A stretch of 64,000 bases of DNA from Rhabdaerophilum sp. SD176. GTDB lineage: Bacteria; Pseudomonadota; Alphaproteobacteria; Rhizobiales; Beijerinckiaceae. Position 1 is the first letter of the stretch. Each line of letters opens with the position of its first letter. The notes beneath the pieces were generated by a model, which was not told the origin of the DNA, did not search any database, and worked only from the letters and a program-made list of their open reading frames with translations. The DNA is taken from the NCBI RefSeq assembly GCF_030143245.1, contig NZ_JARJNS010000001.1:310001-374000 (forward strand), given 5' to 3'. Shown piece after piece: positions 16,869-26,151 of the stretch. The position numbers and the translations under genes are program-made.

Positions 16869-17933
16869 TTAGTCCTGGCCGGACTTCTGTCCCTTATCGG
16901 GGCGCGATGCAAGCTTGCCGAGCGTGGCAACCTCACGAAAATGCTGCTTGGCGGGTTTGGCCGGGATGCCGAAAAACTTCTGCCCGGCCGGAATATCCGT
17001 CATCACGCCGGATTTCGCTCCGACCTGCGCCGCCATGCCGATCTTGAGATGGCCCGCCACCCCCACCTGCCCGGCGAGGACGACATAATCCTGCAGAACG
17101 GTCGAGCCGGAAATGCCGACCTGCCCGACAATCACGCAATGCCGGCCGATCTGAACATTATGGCCAATCTGGACGAGATTATCGATTTTCGTCCCCTCGC
17201 CGATGATCGTGTCCCGGTTTGCGCCGCGATCGATCGTCGTGTTGGCGCCGATATCGACATCGTCCTGCAGGATGACGCGGCCGATCTGCGGCACCTTGAG
17301 ATGTCCCTGCGGGCCCATCGCGAAGCCGAACCCGTCCTGCCCGATCCGGGCGCCGGCATGGATGATGACGCGGTTGCCGATCAGCGAATGAACGATCGTG
17401 GCGGAAGGCCCGATGGCGCAATCCCGCCCGATCCGCACACCCGGGCCGATCACCGCATTGGCGGCGATGATCGTGCCACGGCCAATCTCCGCGCCAGCGC
17501 CGATCACCACACCGGGATCGACAACAACGCCGGATTCAAGCTTCGCATCGGGATGCACGAAGCAACCGGGCGCCACGCCACGGCTGTTGAAGATCGGCTG
17601 CGGTCGCTGCGCCGCCGGAAACATCAGCGCCGCTGCCTTCGCGAAGGCGCGATACGGCTCAGGCGTGACAAGGGCCACGCAACCGGCAGCCAGCGAATCG
17701 GCAAAGCGCGGCGAGATCAAGCAGGCAGAAGCCCGCGTCTCGGCGGCAAAACGGGCATAGGAGGGGTTATCGAGGAAGGCAAGGGCCCCGGTTTCGGCGC
17801 TTTCGAGCGGAGCGATACCGGTCAGCGCACTGTCCGGATCACCGCCGCCGGCCAGCTTGGCCCCTGTCGCTTCCGACAGCTGGCGCGGTGTAACCGGTGC
17901 GGGTGAGGAAAAGAACTGGACGCTCGACATCAT
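16869..17933 (-). CDS. lpxD: UDP-3-O-(3-hydroxyacyl)glucosamine N-acyltransferase LpxD
   Basis: LpxD adds the N-linked 3-hydroxyacyl chain in the third step of lipid A synthesis. The protein is 354 residues. The N-terminal uridine-binding domain (about 1-105) is followed by a long hexapeptide-repeat beta-helix and a short C-terminal helix. The catalytic His is expected in the [11 protein letters not shown] segment. The ATG comes only 4 nt after a GC-rich hairpin that separates it from the bamA stop. No ordinary ribosome site is visible apart from bases inside that hairpin (see the separate entry). Confidence 0.95.
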   Translation of the reverse strand: MMSSVQFFSSPAPVTPRQLSEATGAKLAGGGDPDSALTGIAPLESAETGALAFLDNPSYARFAAETRASACLISPRFADSLAAGCVALVTPEPYRAFAKAAALMFPAAQRPQPIFNSRGVAPGCFVHPDAKLESGVVVDPGVVIGAGAEIGRGTIIAANAVIGPGVRIGRDCAIGPSATIVHSLIGNRVIIHAGARIGQDGFGFAMGPQGHLKVPQIGRVILQDDVDIGANTTIDRGANRDTIIGEGTKIDNLVQIGHNVQIGRHCVIVGQVGISGSTVLQDYVVLAGQVGVAGHLKIGMAAQVGAKSGVMTDIPAGQKFFGIPAKPAKQHFREVATLGKLASRPDKGQKSGQD

Positions 17934-17957
17934 GAAAAGGCGGGCCGGAGCCCGCCT
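17934..17957 (-). promoter_or_regulatory. Hairpin with U-tract directly before the lpxD start
   Basis: The perfect 8-bp stem AGGCGGGC/GCCCGCCT (17950-17957 with 17938-17945 read on the minus strand; loop TCCG) runs into TTTC and then the lpxD ATG. It lies in the 30-bp space between bamA and lpxD. The shape is that of an intrinsic terminator or attenuator that would also cover the lpxD ribosome site. Whether it terminates part of the bamA transcripts, or masks or positions translation, cannot be told from sequence. Confidence 0.6.
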
Positions 17958-17963
17958 GTTTCC

Positions 17964-20423
17964 TCAGAACCGGGCGCCGCCGGAGAACCGGAACGCCTGA
18001 AGGCGGTCGCCGGCAGGACCACGCACCCGCGTGAGCGCATAGGCATAGTCGATCCGGATCGGGCCGAGCGGCGAGTTCCAGAGCACGCCGGCACCAATCG
18101 ACGAGCGGATCTTCGATTCGTCCCGGACATCCAAGCATTCCGACTGGAAGCGGGTATTGCCCGGGTCAACGCACTGCGAGCCCGGCGTCCCATTGACTTC
18201 GAATACACGGCGCCCCTTGTATCCGAACAGGGTACCGGCATCGGCGAAGACCGCGCCGCGCAGGCCGAATTCCTTGGGAATGCCGAAGATCGGGAAGGTA
18301 ACTTCCGCCGTCGCACCGAAATAGGTCGTGCCGCCAACCGAATTGGCCGACGAGTCGCCGCTCCGGTCACGCGGGCCGATACCCGAAGGCGCGAAGCCGC
18401 GGACAAGGTCCGGACCCATGTAGAAATGGTCAAGAACACGGAGCCGCTGGTCACCATAAGCGAACATGTGGCCGCCCTGCAGCTTGACCATACCGATCAC
18501 GTCGTCCCAGAGCGTCTGGTAATAACGGGCCGACGCGACGGCGCGGACGAAGCGGGAATCGCCGCCGAGGCCGGCAATTTCCGGCTTCAGTTCAGCGAAA
18601 GTGCCCTGCGTCGGGTTCTGGTTGTTGTCCAGCGTGTTGTAGGCGAGTGTCAGGCCGACGAGCGAGGTTACCGTGCTGCCACGCGCTTCCTTGATCGCCA
18701 CCGAGGCTTCGCCATCCGAGACGCAGGTATTGGACAGGGCCGGCGCGAAGGGCAAGCCATCGCAGTTATTGTACGGATAGGTTGCCGAGTTCGGGATCTT
18801 GATCCGCTGCTGATAAAGCGAATAGCGCGCGCCAATCGAGATTTCCTCGGTCAGCGGAATGCCGGCACGCAGCGTGAAACCGGTATTCCGCGCCTGATAG
18901 CGCGAGAAACTGGTCACATCGTTAAACTTCGTAAAGATGTCGAAGCCTGCCGCGATACGCTGGCCAAGGAAGAACGGCTCGGTGAAGGAAAACTCGCCGC
19001 CGCGCGACTTCTGCCCGTTCGAGACCGAGATGCGGACAAACTGGCCGCGTCCCTGGAAGTTGGTTTCCTGCAACGACGCTTCGGCGAGGAAGCCTTCCGA
19101 AGTCGAGTAGCCGCCGGCGATCGAGAAGCTGCCTGTCGCCTGGTCCTCGACATCGACATTGACGATCACGCGATCCGGTGCAGAGCCCGGCTCGTTGGTG
19201 ATCCGGATCGTCTTGAAGAACCCGAGATTCCGCAGCCGGCGTTCGGCACGGTCAATGGCCGCCTTGTTGTAGGCATCGCCCTCGCCAATATCGAATTCGC
19301 GGCGGACCACGTAGTCCCGCGTGCGGGTGTTGCCGCGCACGACGATCCGCTCGACATAGACGCGTGGCCCCTGCTCGACCGAGTAGACAATCTTCACGGT
19401 ACGGGAAGCCGGGTCACGATCGCCGCGCGGACGAACCTGCGCGAAAGCGTAGCCACGCTGGGCGACTTCGCGGCTGATCGCGTCGACGGATTTCTCGACT
19501 TCCTCGGCATTGTAGGTCTGGCCGGCTCGGGTGCGGACCGAGCTGCGCAGACGCTGCGTATCGACATCGGCGATCTGCGATTCGACCTCGGCACTGGCCA
19601 CGGTGTACCGATCGCCCTCTTCCATCACGATCGTGATGACGTAGCCTTTCCGCGCGGCGTCGAGTTGGGCGTCTGACGAGATGATGCGGAAATCGGCATA
19701 ACCGTTCTTCAGGTAGAAGCGGCGGATCGCCTCGAGATCGGCCGCGATGCGGTCCGGATCATAGATGTCCGTGCTCTTGAGGAAGCTGAGGAAATTCGAC
19801 TCGGTCGTCTGCATGACGCCCTTGAGCTTCCAGTTCGAGAACGCCTGGTTGCCCTGGAAAACGATCGCCGTAACGCCAGTCTTGTCGCCTTCACGGATCG
19901 AGAAGGTCACATCGATCCGGCCATCGGCCTGCGTGGTAACCTGCGCGTTCACATCGGCGGCGGCACGGCCCTGCCGGGCATAGATCTCGCGAATGCGCGC
20001 GACGTCCTGGTCAACCATCGACTGGCTGAACGGCCCGCGTGAACGCGTCTGGACCTCGCCGACAAGAATTTCGGTCTTTACCTTGGAATTGCCCACGAAA
20101 GTGACGCGGTTGATGAGCGAGTTCTCGACGACCTGCACGACGATGCCGTTGCCGGCACGACGGATGCGGACATCCGAGAAGAGGCCTGTCGCGAAGAGAT
20201 CCTTGATGCCCTGGTCGATTCGGGCGGGCGTGTAGCTTTCGCCCGGGGCCAGCGTCAGGAAGGAACGAATCGTCTCCGTCTCGACCCGCTTGTTGCCCTG
20301 CACCGAGATCGACTGCGCCGCAGCGGGAGAAACCGCCGAGAAAGCAATGAACAAGGCTGCGAAGGCGAGGAGGACACGCCGAACGACCGCATTCATGCTG
20401 CTGCCAACAGAAAAACCAGACAT
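17964..20423 (-). CDS. bamA: Outer membrane protein assembly factor BamA
   Basis: BamA is the essential Omp85 pore of the beta-barrel assembly machine in the outer membrane. A signal peptide (LLAFAALFIAFSAVSPAAAQ) precedes five POTRA repeats. The first begins SISVQGNKRVETETI; RIVVRGNTRTRDYVVRREF marks the fifth. The 16-strand barrel follows, with VRGF (lid-lock) in the GPDLVRGFAPSGIGPRD block and a C-terminal aromatic residue. Two starts are plausible: 20423 (used, 819 residues) and 20396; the frame is open further upstream. The gene sits between rseP and lpxD, the normal alphaproteobacterial order. Confidence 0.95.
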   Translation of the reverse strand: MSGFSVGSSMNAVVRRVLLAFAALFIAFSAVSPAAAQSISVQGNKRVETETIRSFLTLAPGESYTPARIDQGIKDLFATGLFSDVRIRRAGNGIVVQVVENSLINRVTFVGNSKVKTEILVGEVQTRSRGPFSQSMVDQDVARIREIYARQGRAAADVNAQVTTQADGRIDVTFSIREGDKTGVTAIVFQGNQAFSNWKLKGVMQTTESNFLSFLKSTDIYDPDRIAADLEAIRRFYLKNGYADFRIISSDAQLDAARKGYVITIVMEEGDRYTVASAEVESQIADVDTQRLRSSVRTRAGQTYNAEEVEKSVDAISREVAQRGYAFAQVRPRGDRDPASRTVKIVYSVEQGPRVYVERIVVRGNTRTRDYVVRREFDIGEGDAYNKAAIDRAERRLRNLGFFKTIRITNEPGSAPDRVIVNVDVEDQATGSFSIAGGYSTSEGFLAEASLQETNFQGRGQFVRISVSNGQKSRGGEFSFTEPFFLGQRIAAGFDIFTKFNDVTSFSRYQARNTGFTLRAGIPLTEEISIGARYSLYQQRIKIPNSATYPYNNCDGLPFAPALSNTCVSDGEASVAIKEARGSTVTSLVGLTLAYNTLDNNQNPTQGTFAELKPEIAGLGGDSRFVRAVASARYYQTLWDDVIGMVKLQGGHMFAYGDQRLRVLDHFYMGPDLVRGFAPSGIGPRDRSGDSSANSVGGTTYFGATAEVTFPIFGIPKEFGLRGAVFADAGTLFGYKGRRVFEVNGTPGSQCVDPGNTRFQSECLDVRDESKIRSSIGAGVLWNSPLGPIRIDYAYALTRVRGPAGDRLQAFRFSGGARF

Positions 20424-20525
20424 CCCGTCCACTACCCCAATTCTTCGACCGCCCCCGCAGAAACGCCTGAAAACGCCCGCGAAAAGAACGGCATGTACCG
20501 CAGGATACATCACCACCGGTCTTTG

Positions 20526-20553
20526 CTTCTAGCCAATCATCCCGGCAATGCAA
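20526..20553 (-). promoter_or_regulatory. Candidate bamA promoter
   Basis: On the minus strand TTGCAT (20548-20553) and TAGAAG (20526-20531) are separated by 16 bp, about 100 bp before the bamA start. The 232-bp rseP-bamA gap also contains a hairpin that could end the rseP transcript. A separate promoter for bamA and the lpx genes is therefore reasonable, but the hexamers are imperfect. Confidence 0.3.
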
Positions 20554-20595
20554 CCGAGAAGACCAGCTTGGTTACGATTTCCTAACCGGCGTGGT

Positions 20596-20620
20596 CGCGG
20601 CGCAACGCTTTCGCGCCGCG
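20596..20620 (-). terminator. GC-rich hairpin after rseP, possible weak terminator
   Basis: CGCGGCGC pairs with GCGCCGCG (20596-20603 and 20613-20620) around a 9-nt loop, 35 bp beyond the rseP stop. There is no good U-tract, so if it terminates it does so weakly. Confidence 0.35.
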
Positions 20621-20655
20621 CCGTGATTCGTGCCGGGGAACTGTGCCAAACGCGC

Positions 20656-21807
20656 TCAGAAAGCAAGTCCTGTCAGATGGATGATGTCGTTCCATGTCGA
20701 GAACAGCATCAGCATGATGACCAGCGCGAAGCCCAGCCGGAAGCTGATTTCCTGCGCCCGAGGGCTGATCGGCCGGCCAAAGGTTGCCTCGATCGCATAG
20801 AAGACGAGATGGCCGCCATCGAGCATCGGCACCGGCAGAAGGTTGATCAGGCCGATCGAGATTGACAGGATTCCCGCCAGCATGAAGAGCGGCCCGAGGC
20901 CTGATTCCGCGACCTTGCCCGAGATATAGGCGATCCGCGTGGGGCCGCTGAGCTGGTCGGCCTTCTCGCGCCCGGCGAAGAGCCCGGCCACATAGGCACC
21001 GGTGCGGTCGATCACGAAGACGATCTCCTGCACCGCAGTCTGGGCGGCCTCGACCGGCCCGAATTTCTTCAGGAAATGGTGCTCGGCATCGCGCGAGCCG
21101 ACAAAGCCCATCACCGGCCGGCGATCCGTGCCGAGAATGGTCTTGCGGGAATAGATGGTCGGCGTGCCGACGAGTTCGATCTCACGCGATTCGCGCTGGA
21201 CCAGGAAGGTCAGCGTATCGCCCTCGCTCACCGACACCCGGCGGGCGACGTCATCGAAGCTCTGGACCTTGCGTCCATTGATCGAGAGGACCCGGTCGCC
21301 GGGCTTGAACCCGGCGGCCGCGGCCGGGGAATTCTCGTTCACGCCGGCAATGATCGGCTCGACCAGCGTCCGGCCCAGCAGCATGAAGCAGCTGGTGAAG
21401 ATCACGAAGGCCAGCAGGAAATTCGCCAGCGGCCCCGCAGCGACGATTGCGGCGCGGGCCGCAACGGATTTGTGCGGAAAGGCATCCTGCCGGTCTGCCT
21501 CGGTCATGGCAGCGGCAGCCTCATGGTCGGGCGCGGAGGCAGCATTCGCATCTCCCTTGAACCGGACATAGCCACCAAGCGGGATGGCCGAGAGTGCCCA
21601 TTCCGTGCCCTTGCGGTCATAGAACCGGGCGACGCGCGGGCCGAAGCCGAGGGAGAATGTCTCCACCTTCACGCCGAGCCAGCGGCCGACGAGGAAATGC
21701 CCCATCTCGTGCACGAAGACCACGAGGGCCAGCACGAAGAGAAACGGCAGGAGATAGCCGAGAAACGCCGAAAACCAGGTCAATCCAACACCGAGAACGT
21801 CAGGCAA
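20656..21807 (-). CDS. rseP: Site-2 intramembrane zinc metalloprotease RseP (MmpA-type)
   Basis: RseP cleaves membrane-anchored anti-sigma factors and remnant signal peptides within the inner membrane. The protein has 383 residues. The zinc motif HEMGH (33-37) lies in the first membrane helix. One PDZ domain (about 155-200, NSPAAAAGFKPGDRVLSING) follows, and the second metal motif MLDGGHLVFY lies near 333. The frame opens at a TTG with AGAGG 6 nt upstream. No ATG occurs before the active-site helix, so TTG is probably the real start. In relatives dxr lies just upstream; here the next gene is cdsA. Confidence 0.93.
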   Translation of the reverse strand: MPDVLGVGLTWFSAFLGYLLPFLFVLALVVFVHEMGHFLVGRWLGVKVETFSLGFGPRVARFYDRKGTEWALSAIPLGGYVRFKGDANAASAPDHEAAAAMTEADRQDAFPHKSVAARAAIVAAGPLANFLLAFVIFTSCFMLLGRTLVEPIIAGVNENSPAAAAGFKPGDRVLSINGRKVQSFDDVARRVSVSEGDTLTFLVQRESREIELVGTPTIYSRKTILGTDRRPVMGFVGSRDAEHHFLKKFGPVEAAQTAVQEIVFVIDRTGAYVAGLFAGREKADQLSGPTRIAYISGKVAESGLGPLFMLAGILSISIGLINLLPVPMLDGGHLVFYAIEATFGRPISPRAQEISFRLGFALVIMLMLFSTWNDIIHLTGLAF

Positions 21808-21934
21808 GGGGCACCTCTGAACACTGGCGAACGGCCAGAAAAGCTTAATAATCTGTTAACAGGGGTGCCATCCCGTTGCGGCAAACACAAGGCAACTGCG
21901 AAGCCTTTCGTGCGCCATGGTTAAGCGCAGGCGC

Positions 21935-22612
21935 CTACCATTCGAGCAACCCGGATGCCGCAGCGGAAAACCCGGCATGGAGGATGCCGATCAGGGCCGC
22001 CACTGCCGCCGCCACAAGGAACCCGTCGAGCCTGTCCATGAACCCGCCATGGCCGGGAATGAGCTGGCCCGAATCCTTGACCGCGAAATGGCGCTTGAAC
22101 GCTGATTCGAACAGGTCGCCGCCCACCGAGGCCAGCGAGAGCAGGGCTGCAAGCCCGGCATGGATCCACCCAACGTTCAGCCCGGCCAAAGCGAGCAGGG
22201 CAAGGCCGGCCACCGTGCCGCCCGCAACCCCGCCGATCATGCCGGACCAGGTCTTTTTCGGCGAGATCCGCGGGGCCAGTTTCGGCCCGCCGAAGGTGCG
22301 CCCGGCGAAATAGGCCAGCACATCCGTGGCCCAGACAATCGCGAACAGGAAGAGCACGGCCACGAAACCGAGGCGGTCATCGCTCCTGAGCAGCCACATC
22401 GAGACGAAGAGCGCCAGTGCATAGGCGATGCCGGAAACGGCCCAGACCAGCCGACCCGGCTTGCTCCAGACGATCTTGAGCCACTCGACCAGCACCAGCC
22501 CGGCCAGCGTGCCCCAGACAATCACGAAAACGGCGCCGCCCCACCAGGCACTGGCCAGCGCCATGCCCGCAAGGATGACAGCGGAGACGACCCGCAATCC
22601 CAGCTCACCCAT
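21935..22612 (-). CDS. cdsA: Phosphatidate cytidylyltransferase CdsA
   Basis: CdsA makes CDP-diacylglycerol, the precursor of all major phospholipids. At 225 residues it is shorter than the E. coli enzyme (285), mainly by lacking N-terminal helices. It has about seven membrane segments. The family signature is complete at about residues 170-196: SAFKRHFAVKDSGQLIPGHG, then GGFMDRLD, with the metal-binding Asp residues. It lies 50 bp after uppS. The short form is common in Hyphomicrobiales. Confidence 0.92.
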   Translation of the reverse strand: MGELGLRVVSAVILAGMALASAWWGGAVFVIVWGTLAGLVLVEWLKIVWSKPGRLVWAVSGIAYALALFVSMWLLRSDDRLGFVAVLFLFAIVWATDVLAYFAGRTFGGPKLAPRISPKKTWSGMIGGVAGGTVAGLALLALAGLNVGWIHAGLAALLSLASVGGDLFESAFKRHFAVKDSGQLIPGHGGFMDRLDGFLVAAAVAALIGILHAGFSAAASGLLEW

Positions 22613-22662
22613 ATGCCGCCCCGCCTCCCCGCTGCGACCGCCCTGCCCGGCTTTTTCTTTTT

Positions 22663-23424
22663 CTAGATCCCGCCGAAGCGGCGCTGCCGCTGGCTGAATT
22701 CCCGCAAGGCAGCATCCAGCGCGGCCGCATCGAAATCCGGCCAGAGCGCGGGCGTGAAGACCAGTTCGGTATAGGCACTCTGCCAGAGCAGGAAATTCGA
22801 GATGCGCTGTTCGCCGCTGGTCCGGATCAGCAGATCGGGATCGGGAATGCCGCTCGTGTCAAGCGCGGCGGAAACCGTCGCCTCGGTGATCGCCGAGGGT
22901 TCGAGCCGACCGGCCGCAACCTCGGCTGCGAGATGCCGCGCCGCCCGCACCAGTTCGGCGCGCGCGCCGTAATTGAAGGCGATGACGAGGGTGAGCCCGG
23001 TATTCGCAGCGGTCGTATCCTGCGCCTCATTGAGTATCCGAAGGATATCCGGCGCCAGCCCCTCGCGCTCGCCGATCACCCGGATCCGGACATTCTGCCG
23101 GTTGAGCGTCGCCAGATCGCTGCGGACAAAGAACCGGAGCAGGCGCATCAGTTCGCCGACTTCCTCGGCGGGCCGTGTCCAGTTCTCGGTCGAGAAGGAG
23201 AACAGGGTAAGAAAGGCAATGTTGCGCTCGATGCAGGCCTTGACGAGGCGGCGGACCGCCTCGAGCCCGGCCCGGTGCCCGGCGAGCCGGGGCAGGCCCT
23301 GCCGCGTCGCCCAGCGGCCATTGCCATCCATGATCAGCGCGAGATGCGTGACGCCGAAATGACCCGGTGCGCCCTCGGCCGGCTGGCCTGGTTCCGTGGC
23401 CAATGGGTTGAGGGACCCCGGCAT
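22663..23424 (-). CDS. uppS: Undecaprenyl diphosphate synthase UppS (isoprenyl transferase)
   Basis: UppS condenses eight isopentenyl diphosphates onto farnesyl diphosphate in cis to form the lipid carrier for peptidoglycan and O-antigen. From the ATG at 23424 the protein has 253 residues; a strong AGGAGG ribosome site lies 11 nt upstream. The frame is open to 23520, but without conserved residues. Active-site Asp33 is in LALIMDGNGRWAT. FSTENWTRPAEEV and the C-terminal IRTSGEQRISNFLLWQSAYTE (key residues R, E, S, N) are standard. Confidence 0.95.
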   Translation of the reverse strand: MPGSLNPLATEPGQPAEGAPGHFGVTHLALIMDGNGRWATRQGLPRLAGHRAGLEAVRRLVKACIERNIAFLTLFSFSTENWTRPAEEVGELMRLLRFFVRSDLATLNRQNVRIRVIGEREGLAPDILRILNEAQDTTAANTGLTLVIAFNYGARAELVRAARHLAAEVAAGRLEPSAITEATVSAALDTSGIPDPDLLIRTSGEQRISNFLLWQSAYTELVFTPALWPDFDAAALDAALREFSQRQRRFGGI

Positions 23425-23538
23425 GGCGCAGCTATCCTCCTGAGGATCCGGGCAACGGCGGCAGGCTCGCCATCCGGCCCGTTGGGCGAAGACAGAATAC
23501 GAAGCGCAGCGGGAATGCAACCCGCCAGCAGGCTCCCG

Positions 23539-24096
23539 TCACACCTGCATGATTTCCTTTTCCTTCTGGACCAGCAGGGCATCGATTTCCTGGATGGTCT
23601 GGTCGGTCGCCTTCTGGACCTGGTCGGCATGGCGGGCCGACTCGTCCTCGCTCATCTTGCCGTCCTTCTCGAGCTTCTTGAGCCCGTCCAATGCGTCGCG
23701 GCGGACATGGCGGGCAGCGATCCGGGCATTTTCGGTGTATTTGTGCGCCACCTTGACCATTTCCTTGCGGCGCTGCTCGTTGAGCTCGGGAATCCGGAGG
23801 CGGATGGTCTGCCCCTCCGTCTGCGGATTCAGGCCGAGCGACGATTCGCGGATGGCCTTTTCGACGGGGCCGACCATGCTGCGATCCCAGACCGCGACCG
23901 ACAGAAGGCGCGGCTCCGGCACGCTGACCGTGGCGACCTGGGCCAGCAGCATCCGGGCGCCATAGGCTTCGACTTCCACCGGATCGAGGATATTGGGCGA
24001 GGCCCGGCCCGTCCGCAGCGAGGCCAGGTCATTCTTCAACGCCTGAACGGAACCGGTCATGCGCCGTTTCACATCCTGAAGATCAAATCCGCTCAT
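23539..24096 (-). CDS. frr: Ribosome recycling factor Frr
   Basis: Frr, together with EF-G, splits the post-termination ribosome. At 185 residues it is exactly the family length. It opens with [20 protein letters not shown] and has [20 protein letters not shown], then the hinge region and the C-terminal helix [25 protein letters not shown]. An AGGAGGAG ribosome site precedes the ATG. It lies 113 bp from pyrH, with two hairpins in the gap. Confidence 0.96.
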   Translation of the reverse strand: MSGFDLQDVKRRMTGSVQALKNDLASLRTGRASPNILDPVEVEAYGARMLLAQVATVSVPEPRLLSVAVWDRSMVGPVEKAIRESSLGLNPQTEGQTIRLRIPELNEQRRKEMVKVAHKYTENARIAARHVRRDALDGLKKLEKDGKMSEDESARHADQVQKATDQTIQEIDALLVQKEKEIMQV

Positions 24097-24117
24097 GTGA
24101 AGCTCCTCCTGGGGTTT

Positions 24118-24169
24118 GCGCGGCGCGCGCCGCGCGGCCCTTTTGCTGTGTCGCTTCCTTGTCGGAAGC
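24118..24169 (-). promoter_or_regulatory. Two hairpins between pyrH and frr
   Basis: Reading from pyrH, the first hairpin is GCTTCC/GGAAGC (24153-24158 with 24164-24169). The second is a very GC-rich stem, GCGCGGC/GCCGCGC (24118-24124 with 24129-24135), just before the frr ribosome site. Neither has a clean U-tract. They may lower read-through from pyrH or shape the frr leader. Confidence 0.35.
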
Positions 24170-24209
24170 AGGGATAAAGATCAAGCCGGCTATGCCGGAA
24201 ACACCGCGC

Positions 24210-24938
24210 TCAGAACGTGACGAGGGTGAAACGCCCCGCGCCTTTCAGCACCGAAGCGATCGAACCGCGCTCCTGGATCGCGAAAACCGCGATCGGAAGG
24301 CGCGCATCCCGGGCCAGCGCGAAGGCCGCCGTATCCATCACCTTGAGATCGTTGCGGATCACCTCGTCGAAACTGACCTTCTCGTAGCGCTTCGCTGCCG
24401 GGTCCTTGCGCGGATCAGCCGTGTAGACGCCATCGACCTGCGTCGCCTTCAGCAGCACGTCGCATTCCAGCTCCGCCGCCCGCAGGGCCCCTCCGGTATC
24501 GGTGGTGAAGAACGGATTGCCGGTGCCGCCGGCCAGCAGCACGATGCGGCCTTTGGTCAGGTGGTCCATGGCCTGCTGCCGGGTGTAGGTCTCGACGACC
24601 GAGGGCATCGCCACGCCGGACATGGCGCGGGCCGGTGCGCCGAGCGCGGTGAGCTGGGCTTCCAGCGCGATGACATTCATCACGGTGCCGAGCATACCCA
24701 TGGAATCCGCAGCCGGGCGGGAAAGGCCCATGCCGTGCATCTGCGCGCCACGGAAGATATTGCCACCGCCAACGACCACGGCAATCTCGACGCCGAGTTC
24801 GACCGCCTCGATCAGATCCTCGGCGATCTGCCGAACCGTCGGCTGATGGATGCCGAAAGCCTCGGACCCCATCATGGCCTCGCCCGACAACTTCACCAGG
24901 GCCCGCTTGAAGACCGGTACGCCGCCTCGTTCCGTCAT
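24210..24938 (-). CDS. pyrH: UMP kinase PyrH
   Basis: PyrH phosphorylates UMP to UDP and is allosterically controlled by GTP and UTP. From the ATG at 24938 (GAGGAG site upstream) the protein has 242 residues, the usual size. ALVKLSGEAMMG at the start, VVVGGGNIFRG (about 57-67), the ALFATGNPF-like segment VLLAGGTGNPFFTTDTGGALRA and DGVYTADPRKDPAAKRY are diagnostic of the amino acid kinase fold. The frame is open upstream to 24998, but those residues are not conserved. It is preceded by a strong terminator after tsf. Confidence 0.96.
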   Translation of the reverse strand: MTERGGVPVFKRALVKLSGEAMMGSEAFGIHQPTVRQIAEDLIEAVELGVEIAVVVGGGNIFRGAQMHGMGLSRPAADSMGMLGTVMNVIALEAQLTALGAPARAMSGVAMPSVVETYTRQQAMDHLTKGRIVLLAGGTGNPFFTTDTGGALRAAELECDVLLKATQVDGVYTADPRKDPAAKRYEKVSFDEVIRNDLKVMDTAAFALARDARLPIAVFAIQERGSIASVLKGAGRFTLVTF

Positions 24939-24968
24939 CGTCTGCTCCTCATATTGGGCACGTTGAGG

Positions 24969-24988
24969 CTCCCGGACCTGCCCGGGAG
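24969..24988 (-). promoter_or_regulatory. Inverted repeat in the pyrH leader
   Basis: CTCCCGG (24969-24975) and CCGGGAG (24982-24988) form a perfect 7-bp stem with a 6-nt loop. It lies 31 bp before the pyrH ATG and just downstream of the tsf terminator. It has no U-tract and could be a leader structure or an operator half-site pair. Confidence 0.35.
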
Positions 24989-25001
24989 GCACTCTCATGG
25001 A

Positions 25002-25023
25002 AAAGGCGGCTCGCGCCGCCTTT
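25002..25023. terminator. Intrinsic terminator between tsf and pyrH
   Basis: AAAGGCGGC and GCCGCCTTT form a perfect 9-bp stem around the tetraloop TCGC (25011-25014). On the minus strand the stem ends in TTTTCC. It follows the tsf stop by about 37 bp, so tsf transcripts should end here and pyrH should have its own promoter. Confidence 0.8.
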
Positions 25024-25060
25024 GGTCTTTGCTGGCTTTGGCAGCATCGCTGCCGGCAAC

Positions 25061-25990
25061 TTACGCGTTTCCGCCAGCCGCCGCAGCCACCTCGGCCGCG
25101 AAATCAGAGGTTTCTTTCTCGATCCCCTCGCCGAGGCCAAAGCGCAGGTAGCCCTTGAGCACGATCGGCGCGCCGGCAGCCTTGGCGGCCTCGTTGACGG
25201 CCTGAGCCACGGTCTTCGACGAATCATGGACGAAGGGCTGGTCCACCAGGGTGACTTCCTTGAAGAAGGTCTTGATGCCCGATTCGACAATCTTCTCGAT
25301 CACCGCTTCAGGCTTGCCGCTGGAGCGGGCCTTGTCGGCCAGCACGGCGCGCTCGCGCTCGACAATCGCCGGATCGATCGAGTTGCCATCGAGGCCCTGC
25401 GGGTTGGTGGCGGCGATATGCATCGCCACCTGCCGGCCAATGGCCTGCAGCGCCTCGGCATTGCCCGACGATTCGAGCGCGACGAGCACGCCGATCTTGC
25501 CGAGGCCGTCGCCGACCGAGTTGTGCATGTACGACGCAACCACGCCCTGCGAAACGTTGAGCAGGCCGACGCGGCGAAGCGTCATGTTCTCGCCCACGGT
25601 CGCCACGGCATTGGCGACGGCTTCCTGCACGGTGCCGCCGGCCGGATGCGCGGCGTTCTTCAGCGCCTCGACATCGCCATTACCCCCGAGGGCAACGCCA
25701 GCCACCGAGCGCACCAGCTCCTGGAACTGCTCGTTCCGGGCCACGAAATCGGTTTCGGAATTGACTTCCACCACCACACCGCGTGTGCCGGACACCGCGA
25801 TGCCGACAAGGCCTTCAGCCGCCACGCGGCCAGCCTTCTTGGCGGCCTTGGCAAGGCCCTTCTTGCGCAGCCAGTCGACCGCAGCCTCGATATCGCCGCC
25901 GGTCTCCGTCAACGCAGCCTTGCAATCCATCATGCCTGCGCCCGTCGCCTGACGCAGTTCGCTCACCATACTCGCGGTAATCGCCGCCAT
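25061..25990 (-). CDS. tsf: Translation elongation factor Ts
   Basis: EF-Ts is the nucleotide exchange factor of EF-Tu. The protein has 309 residues from the ATG at 25990. It contains the UBA-like N-terminal domain with [20 protein letters not shown] (EF-Tu contact), the core with the [10 protein letters not shown] motif (written [10 protein letters not shown]), and the C-terminal module [23 protein letters not shown]. The open frame extends 21 codons further upstream without conservation. It follows rpsB, separated by 161 bp that include a large hairpin. Confidence 0.97.
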   Translation of the reverse strand: MAAITASMVSELRQATGAGMMDCKAALTETGGDIEAAVDWLRKKGLAKAAKKAGRVAAEGLVGIAVSGTRGVVVEVNSETDFVARNEQFQELVRSVAGVALGGNGDVEALKNAAHPAGGTVQEAVANAVATVGENMTLRRVGLLNVSQGVVASYMHNSVGDGLGKIGVLVALESSGNAEALQAIGRQVAMHIAATNPQGLDGNSIDPAIVERERAVLADKARSSGKPEAVIEKIVESGIKTFFKEVTLVDQPFVHDSSKTVAQAVNEAAKAAGAPIVLKGYLRFGLGEGIEKETSDFAAEVAAAAGGNA

Positions 25991-26113
25991 GGCCGGTCCC
26001 TTTCCTGTGCTTGAATTCTCAGCAAGAGGCCGCAACCCACGGCTGCGGCCCATGAAATCGGATCACCCTGCGCGGCTTGTGCCACAACACGGTGACAAAA
26101 CATCCCGCCGGAA

Positions 26114-26139
26114 GCCGGCCCCGCAAGACGGGAGCCGGC
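26114..26139 (-). terminator. Long hairpin between rpsB and tsf
   Basis: The arms GCCGGCCCCG and CGGGAGCCGGC (26114-26123 and 26129-26139, one bulged A) close a 5-nt loop, 12 bp after the rpsB stop. A partial U-run (TGTTTTGT) lies 12 bp beyond it. The hairpin is probably a partial terminator setting the rpsB:tsf ratio, or an mRNA-stabilising structure. Confidence 0.45.
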
Positions 26140-26151
26140 ACCCGGCCGGCA

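Noticed and set aside
24118-24135. Strong terminator after pyrH
   Set aside because: The stem is very GC-rich, but there is no U-tract directly after it. It is kept only as a possible leader structure.
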